A DNA stretch of 64,000 bases from Przewalskia tangutica (Eukaryota > Streptophyta > Magnoliopsida > Solanales > Solanaceae). Both the position numbers and the translations under genes were made by a program. The notes under the pieces are model-generated. The model did no database searches and was not told where the DNA came from. It was given only the letters and a program-made list of their open reading frames with translations. Numbering within the stretch: position 1 is the first letter of the stretch; every line of letters begins with the position of its first letter. The stretch lies in assembly GCA_029844215.1 (NCBI GenBank), contig CM056733.1, positions 50,977,142-51,041,141 on the forward strand, written 5' to 3'. Shown here in pieces: positions 37,080-48,074 of this stretch.

Positions 37080-37497
37080 GGGAAGCCAAGGGCCAACCAA
37101 TGGACAAGATCAAGCCATGTGCAAGGCAAGTGTAAGGCCAAGATCAAGCCTAGTGCACCCTAACCCCTACTCCACAAAAAATGGCACAAAACAAGGCCAA
37201 AACAAGGCACAAAATAAGGGAGGAAGACGTCCCCCATTTGCCTACCCAAACCGTCACTTGAGGGTGACAAGTGTCACCCACTCGTTGGCCCAAAAATGTT
37301 CCGTCGCTCGGAAAAATCCGCAAAAATACTAAACGATATAGCCGGAATTTTCCCTACGCAAGCTCTGTAAAACGTTTCGTCGAAAAACGACTCTAATCGG
37401 GTGTTGTGCACAAATTTCGAACCTATGCCAAACTTTAAGTCTCAAATTTTCGTACGTACGTCTCCACGTACATACTCTGGAAATACGGGGTATAACA

Positions 37498-38145
37498 TTA
37501 CCACCACTTCCCTTCCTTTCCACTCGATAATCGGCTTACCGGAAAACTGAAATCGAATAAATCTCTCTATGCAGTCAACGTTGGCATAACAAGAGGCCAA
37601 CTAGCCCGTACTCATAATGTCCTCAAAGTCTGTCATAACAGCTCTGCTAGGTCTGTTGGGGTCCGACGACTGTATCGTCACCGGACAATTATTATATACC
37701 CGCTCAGCTACCACTCATCACTCACGGGTGTAGTCACCTCAAAAGGTTCTCATGGATTCAGACTCTATTTATTTACACTTGGTTGCTCTCTTTTTCACTG
37801 GTCGTACCCTTTCCGTACTTCCAAACTTATACTAGCATATGTACATAACTTCTATACTAAATCTGGCGTCCAATACTTGGAGTTACTATATTAAACAATA
37901 TAAGGCCATTTCCGGCTCTCACAACCTGGTTCCGGTGGAATGCGTCCACGAACCCGTAAAACAATTTAATTAGACTTGGGCCTTGTACCCTCGTGACCTT
38001 GTCACGTAGCGGGACTACTACGATAGTAGACCAGACGGGGACACCACCACCCGACCCACCGTCGAACTTAACTCTTACCCTTAGTCTGAATTAAATCTTA
38101 TTGCCAAGAAGGCCTTACATACCTAAGGTCTCGGCAGTTATCACT
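37498..38145 (-). pseudogene. pol: Element F internal fragment 2: protease-end remnant and spacer
   Basis: Minus strand, about 37745-37503. FEVTTPV then, after a frame break, MTDFEDIMSTG, a TAG stop, LASCYANVDC, RFIRFQFSG and IIEWKGREVV. This is the C-terminal part of the Ty3 protease and the linker toward reverse transcriptase. The family's conserved GMDWL reads STG-stop-L here, so a stop replaces the Trp. The rest (about 37760-38145) matches the spacer of the gag-only elements, so in F that spacer lay between gag and pol. H cut this fragment at TTACC; solo LTR G cut it at TCACT. It is dead as read. Confidence 0.72.
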
Positions 38146-40864
38146 TGTCACGACCCGATCCCGGGCCCGTGACTGGTGCCTTACCCCGGGCACCCTAGTG
38201 ATACAACATCAGAGTAATCAGCGGAACATAAAACAATAACATGAAGTCAATGTAATAAGACAATGAAATAAGAAGACAGGCTAACCAAAACGGTTACCTT
38301 CAGTATAAATAAATAAATATCAATTTGAACAGTTACATCCCATTACAACCCTGCCCACAACAGTACTACAGACCTCTATGAATGATATGACAACAACGAC
38401 GGGACAGGGCCCCGTCATACCCCTGAATGTAAGCACCTACAACAACAGGGGACTATACCAAGATAAGCCTCCGGAGAAACGGAGCTTTCCCAAACGCTGA
38501 ACTGTGACCCTAAGAGCGAGGATCAACGACTGGTGTACCTTTACCTGCGGCATGAACGCAGCCCCCCGAAGGAGGTCAGTACAACAGGTACCAAGTATGT
38601 GGAAATCAAAATACGTAAATGAAATCATAGTAGTCTATATAAAGCAGAGACATGTATGATAACCAAAACTACGATTCACAATAAATAAGCGATATGTCAA
38701 GTCGTGACTCACGCCTCAAAGTCATCATAAAACGTGCGGGTTAAATGCGAGGCATAGCCGCCACTAAAACCACGCATACAACAAGGTCGTAAATCGTATC
38801 ATGAGATCTGTCTGCATCGCCACATGATCAAAGCCGCCACTCGCGCAGATCTAATGTCGCGCGTCAGCCACCGAACTTCAGTAGCTCGCACGGGCCACCC
38901 AATGGCCCGCATGAGGTATTCCCGCATCGAGGTAGCTACTCCCGGCAGCGTCTGGACTCGCCGTCCGCGTGGCCACAAAGCGTGACCACAAGGGCCGCAT
39001 ACTAACCTGGAACTCCCGTAGTTCCGCATAGGACATACAGACCTGCATAAGGTATTCTCGAATCATAGGTCACTAGACCCGCCTGAGTCTACCCCGCATC
39101 GGAGGGCAGCTTAACCCCCGGAATCTGAGTGATATAATATCAACATGACAGCTTATCGTTAAACAACTTAAGCACAACAAAGGAAAACCCCTTTACACAA
39201 ACATCACAAGATACTAACTCACGTAACATCCTAACATGTTTACTTATCAAGTCAACAAGAAAGTATTACAAGACTATCACAAATCAATACAATCAAGTTA
39301 TTCACACAAGGTACTTTCTACATTATGTTAACAAGTTCGGGTTTTTAGCCCCAAAGTACTTCATGTCTTACTCTTTTAAAAGATCTGTTTCTTTCACAAA
39401 AGTCACACAATACCCGTAGTATAAAAATAGAGTGATTATCTTTTGAAGTAAATCAGAACACTTCTCTTTGTAAAATCAAGTAACAACATTCTTTTCCCAA
39501 CGCTCAAGTTTGCCTAATTTCAATTACACAAGTTTCTCATTTTCGAAAGTTTTCGTAGTTCATAGTTTTAAATCCTTTAAAACAATTTGAGAAACATATA
39601 CCTTATATGTGAGTAGGTTATTCTTGTTTATAACAATCTTTTAACAGCAGCCATGATCTAGGAAATGTAATATCATTTTGTCTCATCTTAGCTTCTATGC
39701 AGATGAAGGTTTCTACTGGTTTTAATAATACTTGATTAGTCAATACATTTCCCTTTATTAGCGCTGCTGTGGTTCGTTCGATACTTATTCTCATTTCCGA
39801 ATTCAGTAAAACATTATTCTTTTAAAATCAAGTACTCATTACTCGCTAATGAGGTTTTACAACATTTTTAACAAAATGTTACACATCAAGTCAATTAGGT
39901 TAAGTCTCTTATCTTTCAAGATCAAGTCTCTTAACTTCTAAAGTAATAAATCATTCTGTTACCTACATAGAGTCGTTATAACTAACTTCCCATAAAGCTA
40001 TTATAACACCCTATGTTTTGAACCAACCAAACTCGGTTAGCACATGTACGCTCACCGCATCACATAGTTTACAAAACATCATGCTAGAAAGGATAGGAAG
40101 AGGTTCACATACCTCGCGACGATTATCGACAAGAAGCAATACGCTCCACAGTACTGTACCCCTGCTAGCCTTTTCCACTCTTCAAGTAGAATACGCTACT
40201 CGCAGTACTTCCACCTATATAGACCACAAACGTCTATTAACACTTGGTTCCATATTCTACACAAAAGTCGGCGATCTCCCCCGCAACAGCGTAAATCTCC
40301 TCCGACGAGGCGCTACCAAGCCAACCAGGGGGGGTATATACGTCTAACCGGACGTATACAATTCTTCAACACAGTAATACCACACAAGTCTACTGTAATA
40401 CAGCCCTATGTAATTACAGTTCAGTTCTCTTCTTTATTCAGGCTTAAGTCAAAAGACATTGCCGCAAGTATTATTAAGATCTATACATAGTATACTTCAA
40501 CTATACAATCCTACAACATGTAATTTCCAATTACATTAAGGGGACAAGAATATTTACCTCGATAAGCCCAAAATTATCCAAGTTATAATGTCGATCCTGA
40601 GCAAGGTTTAGCTCTACTCCGCGCTCCAACCCGCTCCAAATAACCCTTAGAAGTTCTACACAACTTCTTCTTAATACTCCAACCAACTATGGAGATTTTC
40701 CTTAGGGTTTCGGTTTGAGACTAAAAGGACATAAGGTAGTATTTCCGGGCTCTACGTATAGAGATATCTTTGGAATACTATAAGGTATACGGCTAAGGTA
40801 ATTTGGGTATAGTAACAATACTTTGGAGAATATTTCTACCAAGAGAGGGGGTGTATTCTATGAG

Positions 40865-41038
40865 AACAATAAGGCAAGGGGGGGTATACCCCTCGGCCTA
40901 CCCCACTAGGAGGGGGGGTACTCTCGGCCAAGGGGGGAGGGGTTCTCGGCCAAGGGGCCTCACCCAAGGGGGGAGGGACGAGAACACTACAAGAGAGGGG
41001 GGGAGGGACGAGAACACTACAAGAGAGGGGGGGAGGTT
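40865..41038. repeat. G-rich tandem repeats in solo LTR G
   Basis: Repeated ctcggccaaggggg units, then two copies of gggacgagaacactacaaga followed by g-runs, about 31 bases apart. Many runs of four or more G occur on the plus strand (the antisense strand of the LTR). It is just downstream of the TATA box, in the transcribed leader. Confidence 0.85.
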
Positions 41039-41088
41039 TTTAGACTTAGGAAATTTATTTGGATGAAGAAGTCTTCAAAGGGGGAGGG

Positions 41089-41096
41089 TATTTATA
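41089..41096 (-). promoter_or_regulatory. TATA box of solo LTR G
   Basis: Sense TATAAATA followed by ccctcccc and the conserved aagacttcttcatcc segment. A solo LTR keeps its promoter and could still start transcription. Confidence 0.7.
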
Positions 41097-41797
41097 GGGC
41101 AAGCAAAGGCCAATCAATGGCCAAGATCTAGCCAAGTGGGGGGCAAGTGGAGGGCCAAGATATGCCCAAGTGCCCCCTAGACCCTACTCCTTAAAACCCT
41201 CACAAATATCTACACAAATATCTACCAACACTTGCCCATCCAATCGGCCCTAACCGCCTTTTCAAGTCCACCAACGAGAGGTGCAAGTGTTGCCCTCTCG
41301 TTGGTCCAAAACGTTTCGTCTCTCGGAAAAATCCGCAAAAATACTAAATGACATAGCCGTAAATTACCCTTCGTAAGTTAGGTAGAACGTTTCGTCGAAA
41401 AACGACTCTAACCGGGTGTTGTGCACAAACATAATTCGGTCAAGGGTGCCACATGGGGGTGACACGTGTCGCCCCCCGATTCGTCCAAAATATTTCGTCT
41501 TCCGAAAATATCCATAACGGCCAAAAATCTCAAAATCAAAGCGGGCCCCACAAAACCGTAAATTTCTCCCGTGGGCCCCACGTGACCATTTCCGAAAATA
41601 AAATCCCATAATTCTAATATAATCCATGAAGTCCAAATACCAAATCTGGGAATCCAATTCCCATTAACGAACCTTTTCTTCACAAAAACCGGAAACTTTT
41701 CCGTCGAAAACTCACATCTTTCTTTCTTTTCAAAATTTCTGCCGTACTCTCGTACGTACGTCCTCACTTACATACCCTGCAACTACGGGGTATAACA

Positions 41798-42502
41798 TCA
41801 CTGTTCTAAGGCCCACAATTTCCATGCTCCAAGCCTACCTTATCCGTCCCCCCGTATTCGGGTAGAGTAGTTTCTCATAACCTCTCAATCGTGTTGTTCT
41901 AATCATAACAACCATAAATTCTCCATACGGATCTCATTCGTACAATTCCCTTCAGCATACCACGTAGCTTAAGTTACTAACATAGTCTTCCATTACGTCC
42001 CTTAACATGACTTCTTAAGGGTTCATTACCTTATCAGACAACTCATCATCTCCCAATTATCTCAAAATAATACGTAAGACCTTGGCGAGAATTCATTAAC
42101 CATTTCATACCTTTCCGGTATCTATTTAGTCCTTACCAATTCCTGGTAATCTAAATTCATTATGGGCAACACATATGTGACCCTCATACATAACTCCGTA
42201 TAGCAGTATGTCATAATACCAACTATACTACAATCATTACCAACCTGGATACACAATCCACATAGTCCTTCCTGGGTCACTGTTGCCTTTCTCATAGCTG
42301 CAATCAACATAACTCGTTAGGGAGAGACGACCCTAACAACACAACTTAGCGCACGATATCAGAGTGAGAAGAATGGAACTCAATCCTAAATGTCATGTAG
42401 CCTCCTGATTATAGATATGGTGCACAACACACCGATAATCAAGACTCTATTAGACACGGTCTGTAGACACTTTCTGAGGACTAAATGCTCTGATACCACT
42501 TT
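41798..42502 (-). other. Element F internal fragment 3: PBS leader and non-coding interior
   Basis: An intact primer site (plus-strand GCTCTGATACCA, 42487-42498) lies four bases from the F LTR. The leader (about 42300-42486) matches the other elements. The remaining 500 bases (41803-42300) show no gag motif on the minus strand, although gag is expected here, so the gag of F is lost or too decayed to see. Confidence 0.75.
42487..42498 (-). other. Intact tRNA-iMet primer-binding site of element F
   Basis: Sense TGGTATCAGAGC, four bases from the LTR start TGTCACGACTCGACCCCGGG. It shows that F was on the minus strand and that its 5' LTR is 42503-45629. Confidence 0.92.
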
Positions 42503-45500
42503 TGTCACGACTCGACCCCGGGCCCGTGACTGGTGCCCTACCTGGGCACCCCTCTCAGGTATACATCAGAGAATAAGCAGCGGAACATACACAACTCATA
42601 AAAATACTTAGACATAAAATATCAACATGCTAGCCGATAGGGCCACCTTCCGTAAAATATACATAACCCAAAAACATCAGTTACATCCTTTTTTCTTTAC
42701 AACCCAATCCACAAGACATGACTACATACCTCTAAGAATAACAACTGTGATGGGACAGGGCCCCGCCTTACCCCTGAATGTACAACAACCGACAATACCA
42801 GGGATCTGAACCAAGGATAAGCCTCCGGAGTAGTGAAGTTTCTCAACAGCTGAACAGTGATCCTAAGAGTGAGGATCAGCAACCTTTATACTTCACCGCG
42901 CATTAACGCAGCCCTCGGCGATGTCGACAACATGTACCAAGTATGTGAAACTGAAAGTACTGTAATGAAATCATAAAGTCTTAAATAAAGCTGGAGACAT
43001 GTATGATAACTCAAATAACAGTACATTGTGCCTTACTAACAATGAGAGTAAACAAGAGTATACTTTACTGCGTAAAAATAGGAGGCTCATGATCAAAGTA
43101 GGGCCACCCGCCCGTAGTGTCATTAAGAAATCCTACTCCTGGGACTATTTCACCCGCATAGGTCCTGTGGATCCACAATGAGGTCATCCACCTCGCATGA
43201 GACTATTTCACCCGTATGGGCCCGGTGGGCCCGCAATGAGTACAAACGCCGCACTCACATCATGGGTAGCAAATCCATGGAATAAGTAATAACCCGGGAT
43301 TTTACCCCGCAAGAATAACATAACCTAGCACAACCGGCTATCATACATAACATAAGCACTACCGGCTTATCATACATAACATAAGCACCACCGGCTTATC
43401 ATAACATAAGCACCACCGGCTTATCATACATAACATAAGCAAGTTAAGAAATCCCCCTAACTTCTTATTCATATACACTCTCATTTTAGTTTACTTAAGG
43501 CACTAACATGTCATTAAAAATCCGGGAATTTAACCCAAAGTACTACGTACTTCTATTCTTTTAAAATGACTCTTTTTCATATAAAACTTCAAAGATACTA
43601 ATAACCATAGTATCAAGTCATATCTACTTTTTAAAACAAGTTCACAATACCTTTTAGAACTACATTTAAAGACTTCTAAATCAAGTGACTTTTTACTTTA
43701 AAACTTTAAGCAATTGATGCCTTCAAATCAATTTTTCTTTCTTCCTTTCAAGTCATTTTATCATTATTTACATTACTCGAGTAAACCACTCTTTCACCTT
43801 TCCATAAAGCTATTATAACCAACTTCTCATAAAGCCGTTATACTAACTTTATGTTTTAGACACTTACATTCTTTTTATAACCAAGAGACTTATACTTTCG
43901 AAAACCAAGTATCGTATACTTTCAAAATACTTCAAGTCTCTTAACTTTTAGAAGCTAAGATATCCTTAATCTTTTAAACAAGCGAGTTAATTCCCTAACT
44001 CAACCAACTTGGACATTCTTAAAACAAGTCAAGGATATCAAATGAAACTAGATTCGTCAAAATCTCGTACGTCCACCGTACTATATATTTACAACTACTC
44101 ATGCTCAAGAGATAAGAAAGTTCCACATACCTCTTCGGCTCAATCCACTTGCTAAGTCCAATATGTCGTACATAGTATGTCAACCTATAATGACCATAAT
44201 ACGTCTATTAACTTCTAACTTCAAACGTAGAATATTCTAGGTGCAAAGTCACTAAATTCTACGGAAAATCGGACAACACTTCCTTTGTTTCTACATACTT
44301 TTCCACCTTTTTCAAGGTCCGAAATCAATAACCAAACGCCACATTTAAGGCTCAACAATTCAGTTAACCAAAGGGGATTACATGCCTTAACAGGATGTGT
44401 AAAATTTTGTCCCACAATTAATATCAAGTAGCTCAATAGACAATGCCATTCTCGACTAAATAGGTGCAACAACATAATATCCTTTCCAATTCCTTCTCAA
44501 TCCAATTTGTTAAGTCTAACATGTTATATAGTTGTAAACAACTTTAACAACTATAATTCCTTCTTTATATAACATGCGACGACTAAAAAAATAATAACCA
44601 AATTGAATTACAACATATAGTCCTTTTCCATTCCTTATAATCCAAGTCGTTATTCCAAAGTTACTACATAATTCACATTTGACAATTTGAACGACTAAAA
44701 TTACTACAATAAACCCCACATAAAAGTGAAGACGATGACCATAAATATCCACGACTAGAGCTCGAAAATTTCCCTTTTATACCTTCATTTATAACACGAA
44801 AACCTTCGATTCTTATATCCATTTTACCCATCACAATACCCCTCTCTAATTTCTACAATACGAGACATAATTTACTTCAAAAGTAGAATGAATTTTTACC
44901 TTGGAATTCGCCCAAAACAGCCCGACAAATCGCCCACTTTAGCCCTCTTTCCGCAATTCTTCTTCACGTTAAAATCACCCACAAGAACCCTCTACAAGCT
45001 TGCCAACATATTTCCTTCTTGTTGCCTATCCAAAAATCTCATTTAGGCTTAGGGTTTTTCAATTTTTTAGAGAGAAGGGAAGAGCAATTCTTGGAATGAA
45101 ATCCTACAAATGGTCAAGTCTTGCAAGACTTTGGCCATAATATAAGGTATAGCTTGCCTTGCAAGTTGGGAGGGACACTTGTCGCCCTCCCATAGGCCCT
45201 CTACAAAAATATCTTATGATTTTACCCTTTTTCCGTGAAAAATCCCGCCTTGGCGCCTGCCTCGCAGCCCGGCGCGCGCCGCAACTTCGTAACATTTCGT
45301 GGTTTTCGGCGCCGCGCCTCGCAGCCGCGCTGCGGCGCCGTGGTGCCCGATCAAGCTTTTTTCTCCTGCCGACGTAACTTCTAACGTCCATAACTTTCAA
45401 ATCTGATGTCCTGTCGACGAGCGGTTTATTGCGTTGGAAACTAGGCTCAACGAACTTCATACTAGGCTTTTGAAACACCTAGAAACTTCTAATGAACTAG

Positions 45501-45629
45501 GAGATATACCGCTCCAAAGTTGACTGAAAATCTGCCTAAAACATTTTTGCCAACTTATCTTTCAAAATTCACATCTTAGTTCCTTTCGTACGTTCTCATC
45601 TTATTCTCTTGAAATTTTGGGGCGTAACA
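42503..45629 (-). repeat. 5' LTR of element F (3.13 kb)
   Basis: It begins TGTCACGACTCGACCCCGGG and ends TTGGGGCGTAACA. It belongs to the same subfamily as LTR E at the right edge; much of its middle (about 43480-44420) matches E in reverse. The stem-loop cluster is near 42750-42920, a 29-bp array at 43330-43440, the AT-rich core at 43500-44150, and a GC-rich insert at 45235-45350. The usual TATA is not clear; tataaggtata-like strings lie near 45135. The bases after it (actac) should be F's target duplication into the copia fragment. Confidence 0.9.
43330..43440. repeat. 29-bp tandem repeat, about four copies
   Basis: The unit is cataacataagcaccaccgg then cttatcata, with one unit four bases shorter. 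It is in the same LTR slot that holds different arrays in other families. Confidence 0.9.
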
Positions 45630-46003
45630 ACTACATCAAGATTCAGTATCCTAGTCATTTTTGCATCGTATGGAGTTTTATGAAGAAAAGCAAAAAAGGG
45701 GAGATTGATGTTGGATAGGATGTTGTGACAACATCTGCGAAAGCACAAGACAACATCTTCAGGATGTTGCATGCGATGTTACGACAACATTCTGCTAATA
45801 TCTCTGTAACTGTTTTGCCTATTCTTACGGCCTAAGCAGTTGAAGTTACTGCGAGTAAAAATGACCTAGGCAAGCTTACCAGATTGTTGTGTTTAAAACG
45901 TGGTGAAAGACAAAGTCAAAACATAGAGAGAAAGCAGCGAATGACCAAGTCCAGCTCGTTGAGGATTTCCAGGAGGAAGACTCGGTCCAAGCTGCTGCCA
46001 TAT
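45630..46003 (+). mobile_element. Ty1/copia-like (SIRE-type) 3' end and LTR start, left piece
   Basis: Bases 45630-45708 look like the end of a copia interior, with the polypurine tract aaaaaaggggagattga just before TGTTGGATAGGATGTTG at 45709, the likely LTR start. The LTR runs to CATAT (45999-46003), where element I inserted, and continues at 54988. It is the oldest element seen in this part of the window: F cuts its interior on the left and I cuts its LTR. The copia assignment rests on the tract and LTR features only; no copia protein remains. Confidence 0.6.
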
Positions 46004-46221
46004 TGTTACACCCCGTAGTTCCAGAGTATGTATATGAGGACGTACGTACGAGAATACGACATTAAAATTGGAAAGGAAGAAAGATGTGATTTTTCGACGG
46101 AAAAATTTCCGAATTTTGAGAAGGAAAAATGTTCATTAATGGGAATTGGATTCCCAGATTTGGTATTCGGACTTTTTGGAATATTTGAGAATTATGGAAT
46201 TTTATTTCCGAAATTGGTCAC

Positions 46222-46261
46222 GTGGGGCCCACGGGAGAATTTACGATTTTGTGGGGCCCAC
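46222..46261 (+). promoter_or_regulatory. Paired GTGGGGCCCAC boxes, element I 5' LTR
   Basis: Two copies of the palindrome-like GTGGGGCCCAC start 29 bases apart. They fit the binding consensus of plant TCP factors (GTGGNCCC/GGNCCCAC). The pair recurs in the 3' LTR (about 51868 and 51895), D2 (about 58775 and 58804), element 1 and G. Confidence 0.6.
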
Positions 46262-46516
46262 TTTATTTTCGGATTTTTGGCATTGCGGATATTTTTCGGA
46301 AGATGAAATATTTTGACGAGGGGGAGGGGCGACACATGGCACCCCGTGGGCGCGTCAAAAAATTGTGGGACCATGGACACTTGGACGTTTTTTTTGGGGG
46401 ACAAGTGGCAAGCCACTTGTCCCATTTTTGTGGTGGACATTTGGTAGGCAAATTACCCACACACTTGGACCCAATCTTCACCATACACTTGCCTAGATCT
46501 TGACCATTGATTTCTC

Positions 46517-46524
46517 TATAAATA
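46517..46524 (+). promoter_or_regulatory. TATA box of element I 5' LTR
   Basis: TATAAATA followed by cccccctt and aagacttcttcatcc. It would drive the genomic transcript of I. Confidence 0.78.
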
Positions 46525-48074
46525 CCCCCCTTAATTCAAGACTTCTTCATCCACACTTAGAGAGTTTCCAAGTCTTGAAAAATTCCCTCCCCTTTCCTTG
46601 TGAGCTCTCGGCCATGCGCTGAAATTGTGAGCTAAAGTTGTCCAAAAATTCATAAAGTTTTAAGTGTTCTTCCTTAGAGTGTTAGGAAGATTGTGTACCA
46701 AGAGTTGGAAATATTTCACACCCCTAGCCTAGAAACCTTACCTTGGCCGAAACTTGCCATAGTTTTAGCCTGTTTCTTCACTTTTTGAGTCGACTCAAGA
46801 GAAGTTGTTTAGAAACTTCTAGGTTGCTCTGAGCGGTGGAGCATAAGGAATCGAGCTAAGCGCTGCTCAGATCGACTTATAATCTTGGATAATTTTGGGC
46901 TTATCGAGGTAATGATCTATGTCCCTTCTATCAGAATTGGATATTACATATTGTAGTAATTTAGAATTGAGTATAAGATATATTGGAAGGATGTTTATAA
47001 AGAATTGAATCAGATTTACATAGACCGTATTTACGTAGACTTGTAGTATTATGGAGTAGAATTGTACATGTATGCGGTTAGACGTGTAACCCCGGGATTG
47101 TTGGTTTGCAGCAGCCTCGTTAGAGAGGAGACGGCGTGGTCATGCGGGGAGGTGCCGCGAATTTTCCGTAGAAGAAGGAATCTTGTATCAATAATTATTC
47201 TAAGAAGAGATGTAGAGGTTGATAGACGCTTGTGCCTCAGATAGGTTGAAGTACTACGAGTAGCGTATTATACTTGAAGGGTGGAAAAGGCTAGCAGGGT
47301 TACAGTACTTTGGAGCGATTTGCTAATTGTCGATAATCGTCGCGAGGTATCTGAACCTCTTCCTATCCTTTCTAGCATGATGTTTTGTAAACTATATAGT
47401 ACGGTAGACGTACATGTGCTAAATGAGTTTTGGTTGGTTTAAAACATAAAGTGTTATAATAGCTTTATGGAAAGTTAGTTATAACGACTTTATGTAGGTA
47501 AAAGAATGGTTTATTGATTTTAGAAGTTAAGAGACTTGATCTTAAAAGATAAGAAACTTGACCTAATTGAATTGATATGAATTTTGTTAAAAAGTGTGAA
47601 ACCTCATTCGTGAGTAATGAGTACTTGGTTTTTTTTAAGAATAATGTTTTACTGATTTCGGAAATGAGAATAAGTATCGAACGAACCACTGCAGCGTTAA
47701 TAAAGGAAAATGTATTGACAAATAATTAATTATATTAAAACCAGTAGAAACCTCCATCTGCATAGAAGCTAAGATAAGACAAAATTGTATTACATTTCCT
47801 AGATCATGGCTGCTTTAATAAGATTGTTATAAATAAGAATAACCTACTCACACATAAGGCATATGTTACTCAAATTGTTTTAAAAGAGAATTATGTTATT
47901 AAGTGATTAAGACTATGAACTACGAAACCTTTCGAAAATGAGAGACTTGAGTATTTGAAATTAGGCAAACTTGAACTTTTTGAAAAGAATGTTGCTACTT
48001 GATTTTTTAAAAAAAAGGAAAGTATGGTATTATCTTAATCTGTCTTAAAAGAGAGTTTAAATGTTATGGCCGAT

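Larger units (their letters stand above)
19087..37497 (-). mobile_element. Element H: minus-strand gag-only Ty3/gypsy, split by element C
   Basis: Flanked by identical target duplications TTACC (19082-19086 and 37498-37502). Its 3' LTR is in two parts (19087-21177 and 30676-31868) because element C inserted there; the interior is 31869-34184 and the 5' LTR 34185-37497. Without C it is about 8.9 kb. The interior carries gag but no pol. The matching duplications and two LTRs show an original transposition product, not a rearranged fragment. Confidence 0.93.
34185..37497 (-). repeat. 5' LTR of element H (3.31 kb)
   Basis: It begins TGTCACGAACCGATCCGGGC and ends GGGGTATAACA, followed by the TTACC duplication. 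The stem-loop cluster is near 34414-34590, a 70-bp array at 34790-35160, a 25-bp repeat near 35295-35340, the AT-rich core at 35380-36080, a splice-donor-like cattacctcg-type segment near 36593, and TATA at 37072-37079. Bases near its start show the cgtggtcgtgcc form of the usual cgtgactggtgcc. Confidence 0.93.
38146..41797 (-). mobile_element. Solo LTR G (3.65 kb) with TCACT duplications
   Basis: TCACT at 38141-38145 and 41798-41802 flank a single complete LTR (start TGTCACGACCCGATCCCGGG, end ACGGGGTATAACA) with no PBS, gag or polypurine tract next to it. This is the signature of a full element reduced to one LTR by recombination between its LTRs. It is closest to the LTRs of element 1 and A, sharing the irregular gcatgaggtattcccgc repeats (about 38880-39060). 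TATA is at 41089-41096, the stem-loop cluster about 38400-38575, and a G-box-like ggtgacacgtgtcgcc at about 41457. Confidence 0.95.

Noticed and set aside
45104..45478. 124-codon Arg/Ala-rich minus-strand frame
   Set aside because: It is open because of the GC-rich island in F's LTR; the composition is that of GC-rich non-coding DNA.
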